From assembly GCA_002840155.1 (NCBI GenBank), contig PGZH01000014.1, positions 32,621 to 96,620 on the forward strand: a stretch of DNA of 64,000 bases. The letters run 5' to 3'. The notes below the pieces were generated by a model. It saw nothing but the letters and a program-made list of their open reading frames with translations, was not told the origin of the DNA and did not search any database. The stretch comes from Gammaproteobacteria bacterium HGW-Gammaproteobacteria-13. Lineage in GTDB: Bacteria; Pseudomonadota; Gammaproteobacteria; Pseudomonadales; Pseudomonadaceae. Below are positions 17,451 through 28,585 of the stretch, piece by piece. Position 1 is the stretch's first letter. Each line of letters starts with the position of its first letter. Both the position numbers and the translations under genes were made by a program.

Positions 17451-17820
17451 CACAACAACAATAACAAGCACGCTCCAAACCTAATAAAAATAAGACGTAC
17501 CGACTCCAGCACAATAAAAACAACAACGCGGAGGCGCAGCTAACTGATTCTTTTGGAAAGGAATTGCCTTTGGGGTTCGCCCCAAAACCAGGCTGAGAAT
17601 AATAAAACTGCCCTAAGGCAGCGCCAGAACTGGTTGGGTCACTGTGTGATCATGGCAGCATCAGCATCCAAAGCAATCCGTTTGCTCTTGATTCCCAGCT
17701 TGGGAAGTTTTCCAAAAGTCCTTGACTGGATGGAACGGGTAAATCAACAAAAACAACAAGCCCGCCATAATAATAAAAAAAGAGCACGCACCAATTTGGG
17801 GGGGAGCTTCGGCTCCCCCA
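17451..17820 (+). ncRNA. crcZ: CrcZ, Hfq/Crc-sequestering small RNA
   Basis: CrcZ relieves carbon catabolite repression by titrating Hfq/Crc from target mRNAs. The predicted RNA of about 370 nt starts CACAACAACAATAACAAGC and contains at least five A-rich AAnAAnAA-type motifs: near 17453, 17484, 17511, 17599 and 17749, plus a sixth at 17768. It lies between cbrB and pcnB, the known location, and is driven by the sigma-54 promoter at 17425. The 3' end is set at a perfect 8-bp GC-rich hairpin with a TTCG loop (17800-17807 with 17812-17819). That hairpin lacks a T-run, so the true end could be slightly downstream. Confidence 0.88.
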
Positions 17821-17953
17821 GTAGCTTCAAACTTCCCGCCTGCAACAGTCTCCCGCCGTTTCCTGCATCAACCCCCGACTCAATGCTAGAATCCGCGCCA
17901 TTCCTACGGCCGGCATATACTCTGGCCAGTCATTTAGTCAAACAGTGCCTCCC

Positions 17954-19360
17954 ATGCTGAAAAAGCTGTTCAAGTCCTTTCGTACCCCCATCCGCCGTGG
18001 CAAACACTCGCACAGCACGCCCGAAGTGCTGAGCAGTAGCCAGCACCCGATCGAGCGCGGTGAAATCAGCCGCTACGCCATCAGCGTGGTCGAACGCCTG
18101 CAACAGGCCGGCTACCAGGCGTATCTGGTCGGTGGTTGCGTGCGCGACCTGCTGCTGGACATCGACCCCAAGGATTTCGACGTGGCCACCAGCGCCACGC
18201 CCGAGCAAGTGCGTGCCGAGTTCCGCAACGCGCGGGTGATCGGTCGGCGCTTCAAGCTGGTCCACGTGCATTTCGGCCGCGAGATCATCGAAGTCGCCAC
18301 CTTCCGCGCCAACCATCCCGAAGGCGATGAGGAAGAGAACAGCAACCTGTCCTCGCGTAATGAGAGCGGGCGCATCCTGCGCGACAACGTCTATGGCAGC
18401 CTGGAAGACGACGCCCAGCGCCGCGACTTCACCATCAATGCGCTGTATTACGATCCAAGCACCGAACGCATTCTCGATTACGCCAATGGCGTGCACGACA
18501 TTCGCAATCACCTGATTCGCCTGATCGGTGATCCGACCCAGCGCTACCAGGAAGACCCGGTGCGCATGCTGCGCGCGGTGCGTTTTGCCGCCAAGCTGGA
18601 TTTCGACATCGAAAAACACAGCGCCGCGCCAATCTACAAACTGGCTCCGCTGCTTGGCGGCATCCCCGCAGCGCGCCTGTTTGATGAAGTGCTCAAGCTG
18701 TTTCTCGCCGGCTATGCGGTGTACACCTACGAGCTGCTGGTGGATTACGGCCTGTTCGGCCAGCTGTTCCCGGCCAGTGCCGAGGCACTGAAACTCAACC
18801 CGGACTACACCGACCAGTTGATTCGCAATGCGCTGGACAATACCGACCTGCGCATCCATCAGGGCAAGACGGTGACTCCGGCCTTCCTCCTTGCAGCATT
18901 GCTTTGGCCGGCCCTGCCAGCCCGCGTGATCAAACTGCAGGACCGCGGCATGCCGCCGATCCCGGCCATGCAGGAAGCCGCTCACGAGCTGATCAGCGAG
19001 CAATGCCAGCGCATCGCCGTGCCCAAGCGCTTCACCATGCCGATCCGCGAAATCTGGGATATGCAGGAACGCCTGCCACGCCGCAGCGGCAAACGCGCCG
19101 ACATGCTGCTGGAAAACCCACGCTTCCGCGCCGGTTACGACTTCCTGCTGCTGCGTGAAAGCGCAGGCGAGGAAACCGGCGGCCTCGGCGACTGGTGGAC
19201 TCGCTATCAGGACGTCAGCGACAGCGAGCGGCGCAATATGATCCGCGACCTCAGCAGCAAGGACGATGGCCCCGCCGGTCCGCGCAAGCGCAAACGCAGC
19301 AATAGCAAGCGTAAACGCGGCCCGGCCAGTGACGCCGCCAGCCCCGCCGCGAGTGAATGA
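17954..19360 (+). CDS. pcnB: Poly(A) polymerase I
   Basis: PcnB adds 3' oligo(A) tails that promote RNA decay. The 468-residue protein has the class II nucleotidyltransferase signature GGCVRDLLLDIDPKDFDVATSA (about residues 60-80), with the DFD metal ligands, and the RRDFTIN motif. The C-terminus is strongly basic (RKRKRSNSKRKRG), typical of PcnB rather than of CCA-adding enzyme. ATG (MLKKLFKSF) was preferred over an upstream in-frame GTG at 17945. It directly follows crcZ, and its last 4 nt overlap folK (ATGA). Confidence 0.93.
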   Translation: MLKKLFKSFRTPIRRGKHSHSTPEVLSSSQHPIERGEISRYAISVVERLQQAGYQAYLVGGCVRDLLLDIDPKDFDVATSATPEQVRAEFRNARVIGRRFKLVHVHFGREIIEVATFRANHPEGDEEENSNLSSRNESGRILRDNVYGSLEDDAQRRDFTINALYYDPSTERILDYANGVHDIRNHLIRLIGDPTQRYQEDPVRMLRAVRFAAKLDFDIEKHSAAPIYKLAPLLGGIPAARLFDEVLKLFLAGYAVYTYELLVDYGLFGQLFPASAEALKLNPDYTDQLIRNALDNTDLRIHQGKTVTPAFLLAALLWPALPARVIKLQDRGMPPIPAMQEAAHELISEQCQRIAVPKRFTMPIREIWDMQERLPRRSGKRADMLLENPRFRAGYDFLLLRESAGEETGGLGDWWTRYQDVSDSERRNMIRDLSSKDDGPAGPRKRKRSNSKRKRGPASDAASPAASE

Positions 19361-19857
19361 TGGAGCGTGTGTATATCGGCCTGGGCAGTAACCTGGCCAC
19401 CCCGCTCGAACAACTGCGCAGCGCCCTGGCCGCCCTGGCCGCGCTGCCGCAAACGCAGCTGGTTGCGCAATCGTCCTTCTATGCCAGCGACCCGCTCGGC
19501 CCGGCGGATCAACCGCGCTACGTCAATGCCGTGGCCGCACTGGATAGCGAACTCAGCCCACTCCATCTGCTCGATGCGCTGCAAACCATCGAGCTGGAAC
19601 AGGGCCGCACGCGCAAGGCCGAACGCTGGGGGCCGCGCACCCTCGACCTGGATATCCTGCTGTTCGGTGAACGCCAGCTGGATGAGCCACGCCTGACAGT
19701 GCCGCACTACCATATGCACGCCCGCGCCTTTGTCCTCTACCCGCTGGCCGAGATCGCCCCCGACCTGCAGCTACCGGATGGCCGCACGCTGGCCGAGCTG
19801 CTTGATGCATGCCCCTTTGTCGGGCTGGAACGGCTTAACGAAGCAGAGCTGACCTGA
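19357..19857 (+). CDS. folK: 6-hydroxymethyl-7,8-dihydropterin pyrophosphokinase
   Basis: FolK transfers pyrophosphate from ATP to hydroxymethyl-dihydropterin in folate synthesis. The 166-residue protein shows the family start VYIGLGSNLATP, the core RWGPRTLDLDILLFG and the substrate motif VPHYHMHARAFVLYPL. It overlaps pcnB by 4 nt (ATGATG; the second ATG at 19360 could also be used), so it is translationally coupled. The pathway's next enzyme, FolP, is encoded at 46465-47316 in this window. Confidence 0.93.
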   Translation: MMERVYIGLGSNLATPLEQLRSALAALAALPQTQLVAQSSFYASDPLGPADQPRYVNAVAALDSELSPLHLLDALQTIELEQGRTRKAERWGPRTLDLDILLFGERQLDEPRLTVPHYHMHARAFVLYPLAEIAPDLQLPDGRTLAELLDACPFVGLERLNEAELT

Positions 19858-20093
19858 AGGCAGGTCAATCTCGACTGCCGGGTCATGCAGCCGACGCAGC
19901 GCTAACCTCGGCAGCCAGCAGGTGCATTGGCGGTAACGCCAGTAACAGGCCGGTAACACCTGCAATTGACTTCGAGCCCCCCCATCAGGACTATAGGCGT
20001 CCCGTTGCCCCGCACCGGTGCAATTCGAGGCCAATGCAGGCCAACTTGAAGCAGCACAACTGCTGACTGAACGCCTGAGTGAGGACAGTTTTC

Positions 20094-20894
20094 ATGCCTG
20101 ATGTAACCCTGACCACCCTGCAAAGCCTCAAGCAGAGCGGCGAGAAGATCGCCATGCTGACCTGCTATGACGCCACGTTCGCCCAGACGGCCTGCCAGGC
20201 CGGTGTCGATGTGCTGCTGGTGGGCGATTCCCTCGGCATGGTCTTGCAAGGCCATGACAGCACGCTGCCCGTCACGGTCGCCGAGATGGCGTACCACACC
20301 GCCAGCGTTAAACGTGGCAACCAGGGCGCGCTGATCCTCGCCGACCTGCCGTTTATGGCCTACGCCACCATTGAGCAGACCCTCAACAACAGCGCTGCGT
20401 TGATGCAGGCTGGTGCGCATATGGTCAAGCTGGAAGGTGCAGCCTGGCTGGCCGAGCCGATTCGCCAATTGGCCGAACGCGGCGTCCCGGTGTGCGCGCA
20501 CCTGGGTTTGACCCCGCAGGCGGTCAACCTCCTCGGTGGCTACAAGGTACAAGGCCGCCAGGAGGCCCAGGCGCGGCAGATGCGTGCCGACGCCATGGCG
20601 CTGGAGCAGGCCGGCGCGGCCATGCTGTTGCTTGAATGCGTGCCCAGTGAACTGGCCGCTGAAATCAGCCAGGCGGTGAAAATCCCGGTGATCGGCATCG
20701 GCGCCGGCGGCGCAACCGACGGCCAGGTGCTGGTGCTGCACGACATGCTCGGCCTATCCCTGAGCGGCCGCACGCCGAAGTTCGTGAAGAACTTTATGGC
20801 CGGCCAGAGCAGCATCCAGCACGCCATCAGCGCCTACGTCAAAGCGGTCAAAGACCAGAGCTTCCCAGCAGCCGAACACGGATTTTCTGCATGA
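20094..20894 (+). CDS. panB: 3-methyl-2-oxobutanoate hydroxymethyltransferase
   Basis: PanB makes ketopantoate from alpha-ketoisovalerate and methylene-THF, the first step of pantothenate synthesis. The 266-residue protein carries [30 protein letters not shown] and [11 protein letters not shown] (metal and active-site regions). The start [10 protein letters not shown] was chosen because GAGGACAG lies upstream; five more in-frame residues are possible. It ends with a 4-nt overlap with panC. A 236-nt gap separates it from folK, with no clear terminator seen. Confidence 0.94.
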   Translation: MPDVTLTTLQSLKQSGEKIAMLTCYDATFAQTACQAGVDVLLVGDSLGMVLQGHDSTLPVTVAEMAYHTASVKRGNQGALILADLPFMAYATIEQTLNNSAALMQAGAHMVKLEGAAWLAEPIRQLAERGVPVCAHLGLTPQAVNLLGGYKVQGRQEAQARQMRADAMALEQAGAAMLLLECVPSELAAEISQAVKIPVIGIGAGGATDGQVLVLHDMLGLSLSGRTPKFVKNFMAGQSSIQHAISAYVKAVKDQSFPAAEHGFSA

Positions 20895-21751
20895 ACACAG
20901 TTAAGAGCGTGCGCGAGTTGCGCGCCGCTGTCGCCCAGGCCCGCGCCGAAGGCAAACAGATCGCCTTCGTCCCGACCATGGGCAACCTGCATGCCGGCCA
21001 TGCTGCTCTGGTAGAGAAAGCCGCCCAGCGCGCTGACTTCGTGGTCGCCAGCATCTTCGTCAACCCGTTGCAGTTCGGCCCCAGCGAAGACCTCGATAAA
21101 TACCCGCGCACCCTGCTCGCCGATCAGGAAAAACTGGTCGAAGCCGGTTGCCACCTGCTGTTCACCCCGGATGTTGAAGAAATGTACCCGCACGGCATGG
21201 ACGGTCAGACCCGCGTCAGCGTGCCAGGGGTTTCCGAAGGCCTGTGCGGCGCCAGTCGCCCTGGGCACTTCGAAGGCGTCGCCACCGTGGTAAGCAAGCT
21301 GTTCAACATGGTGCAGCCGGACCTGGCAATTTTCGGCCAGAAAGACTTCCAGCAACTGGCGGTGATTCGCACCCTGGTACGTGACCTAAATATGCCGATC
21401 CAGATTATCGGCGAGCCCACCGTACGCGCCGAAGATGGCCTAGCGCTGTCTTCGCGCAACGGTTACCTGAACGCCGAACAGCGTGAAGTGGCGCCTGTGT
21501 TGTACCGTTCATTGCAGGAGATGAGCGCGGCAATTCGCACCGGCGACCGCGACTACGCCAAGCTGATTGCCGCAGCGCAGCAGCAACACAGCGCCGCCGG
21601 TTTTCGCCCGGACTACCTGGAAGTACGCGAAGCCAACAGCCTGCGCCCGGCCAGCGCCGATGATCGCCAGCTAGTGATTCTGGTGGCCGCCTTTATCGGC
21701 AGCACCCGGCTGATCGACAACCTGGCTTTCGACCTCGATACTCCAGGCTGA
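20891..21751 (+). CDS. panC: Pantothenate synthetase
   Basis: PanC condenses pantoate with beta-alanine using ATP. The 286-residue protein has the nucleotidyltransferase HIGH-like motif (NLHAGHAAL, residues 32-40), the [19 protein letters not shown] region and the KMSKS-like LSSRNGYL. It overlaps panB by 4 nt (ATGA) and is followed by a Rho-independent terminator. panD (aspartate decarboxylase, the beta-alanine source), which follows panC in P. aeruginosa, is not present here. Confidence 0.95.
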   Translation: MNTVKSVRELRAAVAQARAEGKQIAFVPTMGNLHAGHAALVEKAAQRADFVVASIFVNPLQFGPSEDLDKYPRTLLADQEKLVEAGCHLLFTPDVEEMYPHGMDGQTRVSVPGVSEGLCGASRPGHFEGVATVVSKLFNMVQPDLAIFGQKDFQQLAVIRTLVRDLNMPIQIIGEPTVRAEDGLALSSRNGYLNAEQREVAPVLYRSLQEMSAAIRTGDRDYAKLIAAAQQQHSAAGFRPDYLEVREANSLRPASADDRQLVILVAAFIGSTRLIDNLAFDLDTPG

Positions 21752-21793
21752 TCCACTGCGTAGATGCTGGCCCCCTCCCGCCAGTTACACTCA

Positions 21794-21819
21794 AGGCCCG
21801 GATCACTCCGGGCTTTTTT
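21794..21819 (+). terminator. Rho-independent terminator of panBC
   Basis: GCCCGGA (21796-21802) and TCCGGGC (21807-21813) form a 7-bp stem with a 4-nt loop, followed by TTTTTT. Confidence 0.9.
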
Positions 21820-21857
21820 GCATGAATCGTCGAACCCAGAGCAAGGAACACGCACCA

Positions 21858-23522
21858 ATGGCCTATTTCCAGCAGCCGCATGACGTCACCCGCCTGCCCG
21901 CCTGGCAGGCGCTGCGCGAGCAGCGCGAGCAGATGAACGACTTCAGCATGCGCGAGGCCTTTGCCAGTGATGCGCAACGCTTTAACCGCTTCTCCCTGAG
22001 CAGCTGCGGCCTGCTGCTGGATTACTCGAAGAACCTGATCGACGAAAAGACCCTGGCCCTGTTGGTGCAACTGGCCGAACAGACCCAGCTGCAGGAATCC
22101 ATTCAAGCGCTGTTTACGGGCGATCAGGTCAATGCCTCTGAAGGGCGTGCCGCACTGCACACGGCCCTGCGCAGCCCGATTGGCCGCAGCCTGAAACTCG
22201 ACGGTGTCGACCTGATTCCGCAAGTGCATCGCGTGCTGCATCAGATGACCGAACTGGTCAGCCGCGTGCACAGCGGCCTGTGGCGCGGCTACAGCGACAA
22301 GCCGATCACCGAAGTGGTGAATATCGGCATCGGCGGCTCATTCCTCGGCCCGCAGCTGGTGTCCGAAGCGCTGCGGCCCTTTACCCAGCGCGGCGTACGC
22401 TGCCATTACCTGGCCAATATCGACGGCAGCGAGTTCCGTGAACTGACTGCGCGCCTGAACCCGCAGACCACCCTGTTTATCGTCTCGTCAAAATCCTTTG
22501 GCACCCTGGAAACCCTGAAGAACGCCCTGGCCGCACGCGACTGGTACCTGGCTCTGGGCGGCCCGGAAGCCGAGCTGCACAAACACTTTATTGCGGTGAC
22601 CAGCAACCCGACTGCCGCCATCGATTTCGGCATCAAGGCGGAAAACATCTTCCCGATGTGGGACTGGGTCGGCGGGCGTTATTCGCTGTGGTCGGCCATC
22701 GGTCTGCCGATTGCCCTGGCCATCGGCATCTCCAACTTCAAGGAGCTGTTGGCCGGCGCCTACGCCATGGACCAGCACTTTACCCAGGCGCCACTGGCAG
22801 AAAATATGCCGGTGCTGATGGCCCTGCTGGGTATCTGGTACGGCAACTTCTGGGGCGCGAAAAGCCAGGCGATCCTGCCCTACGACCACTACCTGCGTAA
22901 CTTCACCAAGCACCTGCAGCAGCTGGATATGGAGTCCAATGGCAAAAGCGTGCGCCAGGACGGCAGCCCCGTGGACTTCAGCACCGGGCCGGTGATCTGG
23001 GGCGGCGTCGGCTGCAACGGCCAGCACGCTTACCACCAGTTGCTGCACCAGGGCACCGAGCTGATTCCGGCGGACTTTATCGTGCCGGTGAACAGCTTCA
23101 GCCCACTGGCCGACCATCACCAATGGCTGTTTGCCAACTGCCTGTCGCAGAGCCAGGCATTGATGCACGGCAAGACCCGCGCCGAGGCCGAGGCCGAGCT
23201 GCGCGGCAAAGGCCTGGATGAAGCCGAAGTGCAGCGCCTGGCGCCGCACAAGATGATTCCCGGCAATCGCCCGAGCAATATCCTTGCGCTCAACCGCATC
23301 GACCCGTTCGGCCTCGGCGCGCTGGTGGCGCTGTATGAACACAAGGTGTTTGTGCAGAGCGCCATTTGGGGTATCAACGCCTTCGACCAGTGGGGCGTCG
23401 AGCTAGGCAAGGAACTCGGCCAGGGCGTCTATCAGCGTCTCACTGGTCAGCTCGATGAGCCAGCCAGCGACGCCTCGACCCAGGGCTTGATCCAGCACTT
23501 CCGCGAACGGCATCGCGGCTGA
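21858..23522 (+). CDS. pgi: Glucose-6-phosphate isomerase
   Basis: Pgi interconverts glucose-6-phosphate and fructose-6-phosphate. The 554-residue protein carries both family signatures: [16 protein letters not shown] with [15 protein letters not shown], and [28 protein letters not shown]. The active-site region [21 protein letters not shown] includes Glu/His residues. The start [10 protein letters not shown] follows AAGGA by about 9 nt; an in-frame ATG 36 nt upstream (MNRRTQ) is closer to the terminator and less likely. Confidence 0.95.
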   Translation: MAYFQQPHDVTRLPAWQALREQREQMNDFSMREAFASDAQRFNRFSLSSCGLLLDYSKNLIDEKTLALLVQLAEQTQLQESIQALFTGDQVNASEGRAALHTALRSPIGRSLKLDGVDLIPQVHRVLHQMTELVSRVHSGLWRGYSDKPITEVVNIGIGGSFLGPQLVSEALRPFTQRGVRCHYLANIDGSEFRELTARLNPQTTLFIVSSKSFGTLETLKNALAARDWYLALGGPEAELHKHFIAVTSNPTAAIDFGIKAENIFPMWDWVGGRYSLWSAIGLPIALAIGISNFKELLAGAYAMDQHFTQAPLAENMPVLMALLGIWYGNFWGAKSQAILPYDHYLRNFTKHLQQLDMESNGKSVRQDGSPVDFSTGPVIWGGVGCNGQHAYHQLLHQGTELIPADFIVPVNSFSPLADHHQWLFANCLSQSQALMHGKTRAEAEAELRGKGLDEAEVQRLAPHKMIPGNRPSNILALNRIDPFGLGALVALYEHKVFVQSAIWGINAFDQWGVELGKELGQGVYQRLTGQLDEPASDASTQGLIQHFRERHRG

Positions 23523-23598
23523 TCCACAGCGACCGAGCACAAGGCCAGCACTTGAACCAAGCACCCGCTTGGTTCACCCTACGAACATCGCGGAACAC

Positions 23599-23606
23599 AA
23601 CAACAA
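23599..23606 (+). promoter_or_regulatory. Crc/Hfq A-rich motif at the acs ribosome binding site
   Basis: AACAACAA fits the AAnAAnAA catabolite activity motif. It directly abuts and shares bases with the AAGGA Shine-Dalgarno sequence (23605-23609), 9 nt before the acs ATG. Such placement is where Hfq/Crc represses translation in Pseudomonas. The motif is seen; the repression is inferred. Confidence 0.6.
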
Positions 23607-23615
23607 GGACCCGCC

Positions 23616-25553
<1,938 letters not shown>

Positions 25554-25561
25554 CTCCAGAC

Positions 25562-25596
25562 GTGGTGCGGCCATGCTCACGGCATGGCCGCACCAC
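25562..25596. repeat. Perfect 15-bp hairpin between acs and the MpaB-like gene
   Basis: GTGGTGCGGCCATGC (25562-25576) is the exact complement of GCATGGCCGCACCAC (25582-25596), with a 5-nt loop. It ends 9 nt before the next ATG and has no T-run, so it may regulate translation or mRNA stability rather than act as a standard terminator. Confidence 0.7.
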
Positions 25597-25605
25597 AGAG
25601 CCCCT

Positions 25606-26481
25606 ATGGAATTCCTGCGCCGCCGTATCGAAAGCCAAGTCCTTAGCCTGAGCGGTGTCGCCCTCGGTCAGATCGACTTTGAAAAGCCCCAGGGCGACCC
25701 CGGCCTGTTCGGCCCGGATTCGGTGAGCTGGCAGGTGCACGGTGACTTCACCAGCATGCTGATCGGCGGCATCAGCGCCCTACTGCTGCAAGCCCTGCAT
25801 CCGTTGGCATTGGCCGGAGTGTGGGACCACTCTAACTTTCGTGAAGACCTGCTCGGTCGCCTGCGTCGCACCGGGCAGTTTATTTCCGGCACCACCTATG
25901 GCTCGCGCGCCGATGCCGACTGGTTGATCGACAAGGTCAAAACCATTCACCTCAAGGTCAGCGGCACCGCCCCAGATGGCCGCGCCTATGCCGCCAGTGA
26001 TCCAGCGCTGCTGACCTGGGTGCATGTGGCCGAGGTGCACAGCTTTCTCCAGGCCCACCTGCGTTACCGCAACCCACAGCTAAGCGAGGCCGATCAGGAT
26101 CGCTACTACGCGGAAATCGCCTTGATCGCCGAACGCCTGGGTGCCACCCAGGTGCCACGCTCGCGCGCCGAAGTCGCCGCCTACCTGGCAGCTGTGCGCC
26201 CTGAATTGCTTTGCGATGAACGCTCCCTGGAGATTCTGCGCATCCTGCTCGGCGCACCGGCACCCAGCGCCCTCGCCGCACCGGCTGCCAAGCTGTTGAT
26301 GCAGGCCGGTATCGACCTGCTGCCGGCTTGGGCGCAAGAGATGCTCGGCCAGCAGATCAGCCCGTCGCGTAGCCGGGTGATCCACGCCGGCGTGCACAGC
26401 CTAGCCCCCGTGCTGCGCTGGGCGGTACGTGGCGGCGCCATCCACCGCGCGCGCAAACGTTTGCAGTTGCCGCCGCGCTGA
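25606..26481 (+). CDS. MpaB-family oxygenase homologue (DUF2236)
   Basis: The 291-residue protein belongs to the DUF2236/MpaB family, which includes latex-clearing and fungal mycophenolate pathway proteins with b-type heme. Conserved elements seen are GDFTSMLIGGISALLLQALHP, GVWDHSNFREDLLGRLRRTG and the RADADWLIDKVKTIH to TWVHVAEVHSFL stretch, with His residues that could ligate heme. The substrate is unknown. ATG at 25606 was chosen because the alternative upstream ATG (25573) lies inside a perfect hairpin. It follows acs on the same strand but has no strong Shine-Dalgarno sequence. Confidence 0.8.
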   Translation: MEFLRRRIESQVLSLSGVALGQIDFEKPQGDPGLFGPDSVSWQVHGDFTSMLIGGISALLLQALHPLALAGVWDHSNFREDLLGRLRRTGQFISGTTYGSRADADWLIDKVKTIHLKVSGTAPDGRAYAASDPALLTWVHVAEVHSFLQAHLRYRNPQLSEADQDRYYAEIALIAERLGATQVPRSRAEVAAYLAAVRPELLCDERSLEILRILLGAPAPSALAAPAAKLLMQAGIDLLPAWAQEMLGQQISPSRSRVIHAGVHSLAPVLRWAVRGGAIHRARKRLQLPPR

Positions 26482-26576
26482 CCGGCCGGTTCGCACGCTG
26501 GCCGTAAACAAAGCCGCTGTGCCACCATAACGACCTCTCGCGGCCTGCCGCGCCTGTTACTTGTGAGGATCGCGTT

Positions 26577-27758
26577 ATGCAAGACGTCGTCATCGTTGCC
26601 GCCACCCGCACCGCCATCGGCAGCTTTCAGGGTGCGCTGGCCAATATCCCGGCACCGGAACTGGGCGCTGCGGTAATCCGCCGCCTGCTGGAACAAACCG
26701 GCCTGGACGGCGCGCAGGTCGACGAAGTGATCCTCGGCCAGGTGCTGACCGCAGGCAGCGGACAGAATCCGGCGCGTCAGGCAGCAATCCTCGCTGGCCT
26801 GCCGCACGCCGTACCAGCGCTGACCCTGAACAAGGTTTGCGGTTCGGGCCTCAAAGCCCTGCACCTGGGCGCGCAAGCGATCCGCTGCGGCGACGCCGAG
26901 GTGATCATCGCCGGTGGCATGGAGAACATGAGTCTGGCCCCCTACGTAATGCCTGGCGCGCGTACCGGCCTGCGCATGGGCCACGCCAAGCTGGTCGACA
27001 CCATGATCACCGACGGCCTGTGGGACGCCTTCAACGACTACCACATGGGCATCACCGCCGAGAATCTGGTGGAGAAATACGACATCAGCCGCGAAGCCCA
27101 GGACGCCTTCGCCGCCGCCTCGCAGCAGAAGGCCGTAGCCGCCATCGAAGCCGGGCGTTTCAATGATGAAATAACCCCGATCCTGATTCCCCAGCGCAAG
27201 GGCGACCCGGTTGCCTTCACCACTGACGAGCAGCCTCGCGCCGGCACTACAGCCGAATCGTTAGGCAAACTTAAGCCGGCATTCAAGAAGGACGGCAGCG
27301 TCACCGCCGGCAACGCCTCCAGCCTCAACGATGGCGCCTCCGCCGTGTTGCTGATGAGCGCCGCCAAAGCCCAGGCCCTCGGCCTGCCGGTACTGGCGAA
27401 GATCGCCAGCTATGCCAACGCTGGCGTCGATCCGGCGATCATGGGCATCGGCCCGGTCAGCGCCACCCAGCGCTGCCTGGCCAAGGCCGGCTGGAGCATC
27501 GCGGATCTGGACCTGATCGAAGCCAACGAAGCCTTCGCCGCGCAAGCCCTGGCAGTGGGCAAAGAGCTGGGCTGGGACGCCAGCAAGGTCAACGTCAACG
27601 GCGGCGCCATTGCCCTCGGCCACCCCATTGGCGGCTCCGGCTGCCGCGTGCTGGTCACTCTGCTGCACGAGATGATCAAACGCGACGCCAAGAAAGGCCT
27701 CGCCACCCTGTGCATCGGCGGCGGTCAAGGCGTAGCATTGGCTATCGAACGGGCCTGA
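26577..27758 (+). CDS. Acetyl-CoA acetyltransferase (thiolase)
   Basis: It condenses two acetyl-CoA to acetoacetyl-CoA or runs the reverse thiolysis. The 393-residue protein has all thiolase catalytic residues: Cys88 in [11 protein letters not shown], His349 in [10 protein letters not shown] and Cys379 in LCIGGGQG. It resembles the biosynthetic PhaA/AtoB type; no polyhydroxyalkanoate synthase or CoA transferase is adjacent, so the exact pathway is open. The ATG follows GTGAGGATC at good spacing. A Rho-independent terminator follows. Confidence 0.92.
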   Translation: MQDVVIVAATRTAIGSFQGALANIPAPELGAAVIRRLLEQTGLDGAQVDEVILGQVLTAGSGQNPARQAAILAGLPHAVPALTLNKVCGSGLKALHLGAQAIRCGDAEVIIAGGMENMSLAPYVMPGARTGLRMGHAKLVDTMITDGLWDAFNDYHMGITAENLVEKYDISREAQDAFAAASQQKAVAAIEAGRFNDEITPILIPQRKGDPVAFTTDEQPRAGTTAESLGKLKPAFKKDGSVTAGNASSLNDGASAVLLMSAAKAQALGLPVLAKIASYANAGVDPAIMGIGPVSATQRCLAKAGWSIADLDLIEANEAFAAQALAVGKELGWDASKVNVNGGAIALGHPIGGSGCRVLVTLLHEMIKRDAKKGLATLCIGGGQGVALAIERA

Positions 27759-27781
27759 CAACGGCGCTCAGTTATAGCGAC

Positions 27782-27820
27782 AAAAAAGCCGGCCCCATCA
27801 ATCTGGGAGCCGGCTTTTTT
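27782..27820 (+). terminator. Rho-independent terminator after the thiolase gene
   Basis: AAGCCGGC (27786-27793) pairs with GCCGGCTT (27809-27816), flanked by A- and T-runs. It could work in both directions. Confidence 0.9.
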
Positions 27821-27935
27821 ATTTGCCATCGACAGCAATGATGATTGCTATTGACCGCCTGCGTTTCTCAAGAGTCGGGCTGCGGCGCAACATTAGCCCC
27901 GTAGCCACTTACCCCACTCTTCCGAGGACACCCAG

Positions 27936-28466
27936 ATGAACAAGTACCTGATCGCTTCCCTGCTTGCCGCCAGCCTGGCCAGCAATGTTTTCGCTGCTGA
28001 TGGCGCAGAACGCAGCCTGAGCAACCGCATCGCCGCTGATGGCTTTGACCGTACCAGCATCAACCGCATCGCCGAAGATGGTGCAGATCGCACCGGCGGT
28101 AACCGCGTAGCCGCTGACGGTGCTGATCGTACTGGTGGTAACCGCGTAGCTGCTGATGGCGCTGACCGTACTGGTGGCAACCGCGTCGCTGCTGATGGCG
28201 CTGACCGCACTGGCGGTAACCGCATCGCTGCTGACGGCGCTGACCGTACTGGCAGCAACCGCGTCGCTGCTGATGGCGCAGATCGTACTGGCGACAACCG
28301 CGTCGCTGCTGATGGTGCTGACCGCACTGGCGGCAACCGCATCGCTGCTGATGGCGCTGACCGCACTGGCGTTAACCGCGTCGCTGCTGATGGTGCTGAC
28401 CGCACTGGTGGCAACCGTGTAGCTGCTGATGGCGCAGATCGCACTGGCATCAACCGCGTCGTCTGA
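27936..28466 (+). CDS. Secreted protein of eleven 13-residue tandem repeats
   Basis: The 176-residue protein has a clear signal peptide (MNKYLIASLLAASLASNVFA, cleavage before AD). The rest is almost only tandem 13-mers of the form NR(V/I)AADGADRTGG: eleven units (residues 30-172) after a diverged half unit. The product is acidic/Arg-rich, Cys-free and probably periplasmic or secreted. Similar low-complexity secreted repeat proteins in Pseudomonas are sometimes labelled phage infection protein, but I cannot confirm homology. A ribosome binding site (GAGGACACCCAG) precedes the ATG and a terminator follows, so it is a single-gene unit. The function is unknown. Confidence 0.82.
   Translation: MNKYLIASLLAASLASNVFAADGAERSLSNRIAADGFDRTSINRIAEDGADRTGGNRVAADGADRTGGNRVAADGADRTGGNRVAADGADRTGGNRIAADGADRTGSNRVAADGADRTGDNRVAADGADRTGGNRIAADGADRTGVNRVAADGADRTGGNRVAADGADRTGINRVV
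28023..28451 (+). repeat. 39-bp in-frame tandem repeats, 11 copies
   Basis: Eleven 39-bp units encode NRVAADGADRTGG variants. Nucleotide changes between units are mostly synonymous (for example GCT/GCC, GAC/GAT, CGT/CGC). Amino-acid changes concentrate at repeat position 3 (V/I) and at the last two positions (GG, GS, GD, GV, GI, SI). Only the first two units have other changes (AEDG in the second, GFDR in the first). Confidence 0.9.
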
Positions 28467-28487
28467 CCGAATAACACTCGCAAATTA

Positions 28488-28518
28488 AAGGGCACCTTAG
28501 GGTGCCCTTGCTGTTTTT
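28488..28518 (+). terminator. Rho-independent terminator after the repeat-protein gene
   Basis: AAGGGCACC (28488-28496) pairs with GGTGCCCTT (28501-28509) around a TTAG loop, followed by GCTGTTTTT. Confidence 0.88.
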
Positions 28519-28585
28519 GCCGAGCCTGCGTCCCGGCAGGTGAATCTTGATAAACTGCGCGCCCTCCTTTTTCGAGTCGCCGCGC

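Noticed and set aside
19858-20093. Regulatory RNA between folK and panB
   Set aside because: Short complementary segments exist but no strong hairpin, T-run or known motif was found.
25573-25605. Upstream ATG start (MLTAWPHHRAP) for the MpaB-like gene
   Set aside because: This ATG lies inside the perfect 15-bp hairpin and the added residues do not look like the family.
28023-28451. CRISPR array
   Set aside because: The repeats are directly contiguous, in frame, and there are no unique spacers; no cas genes are nearby.
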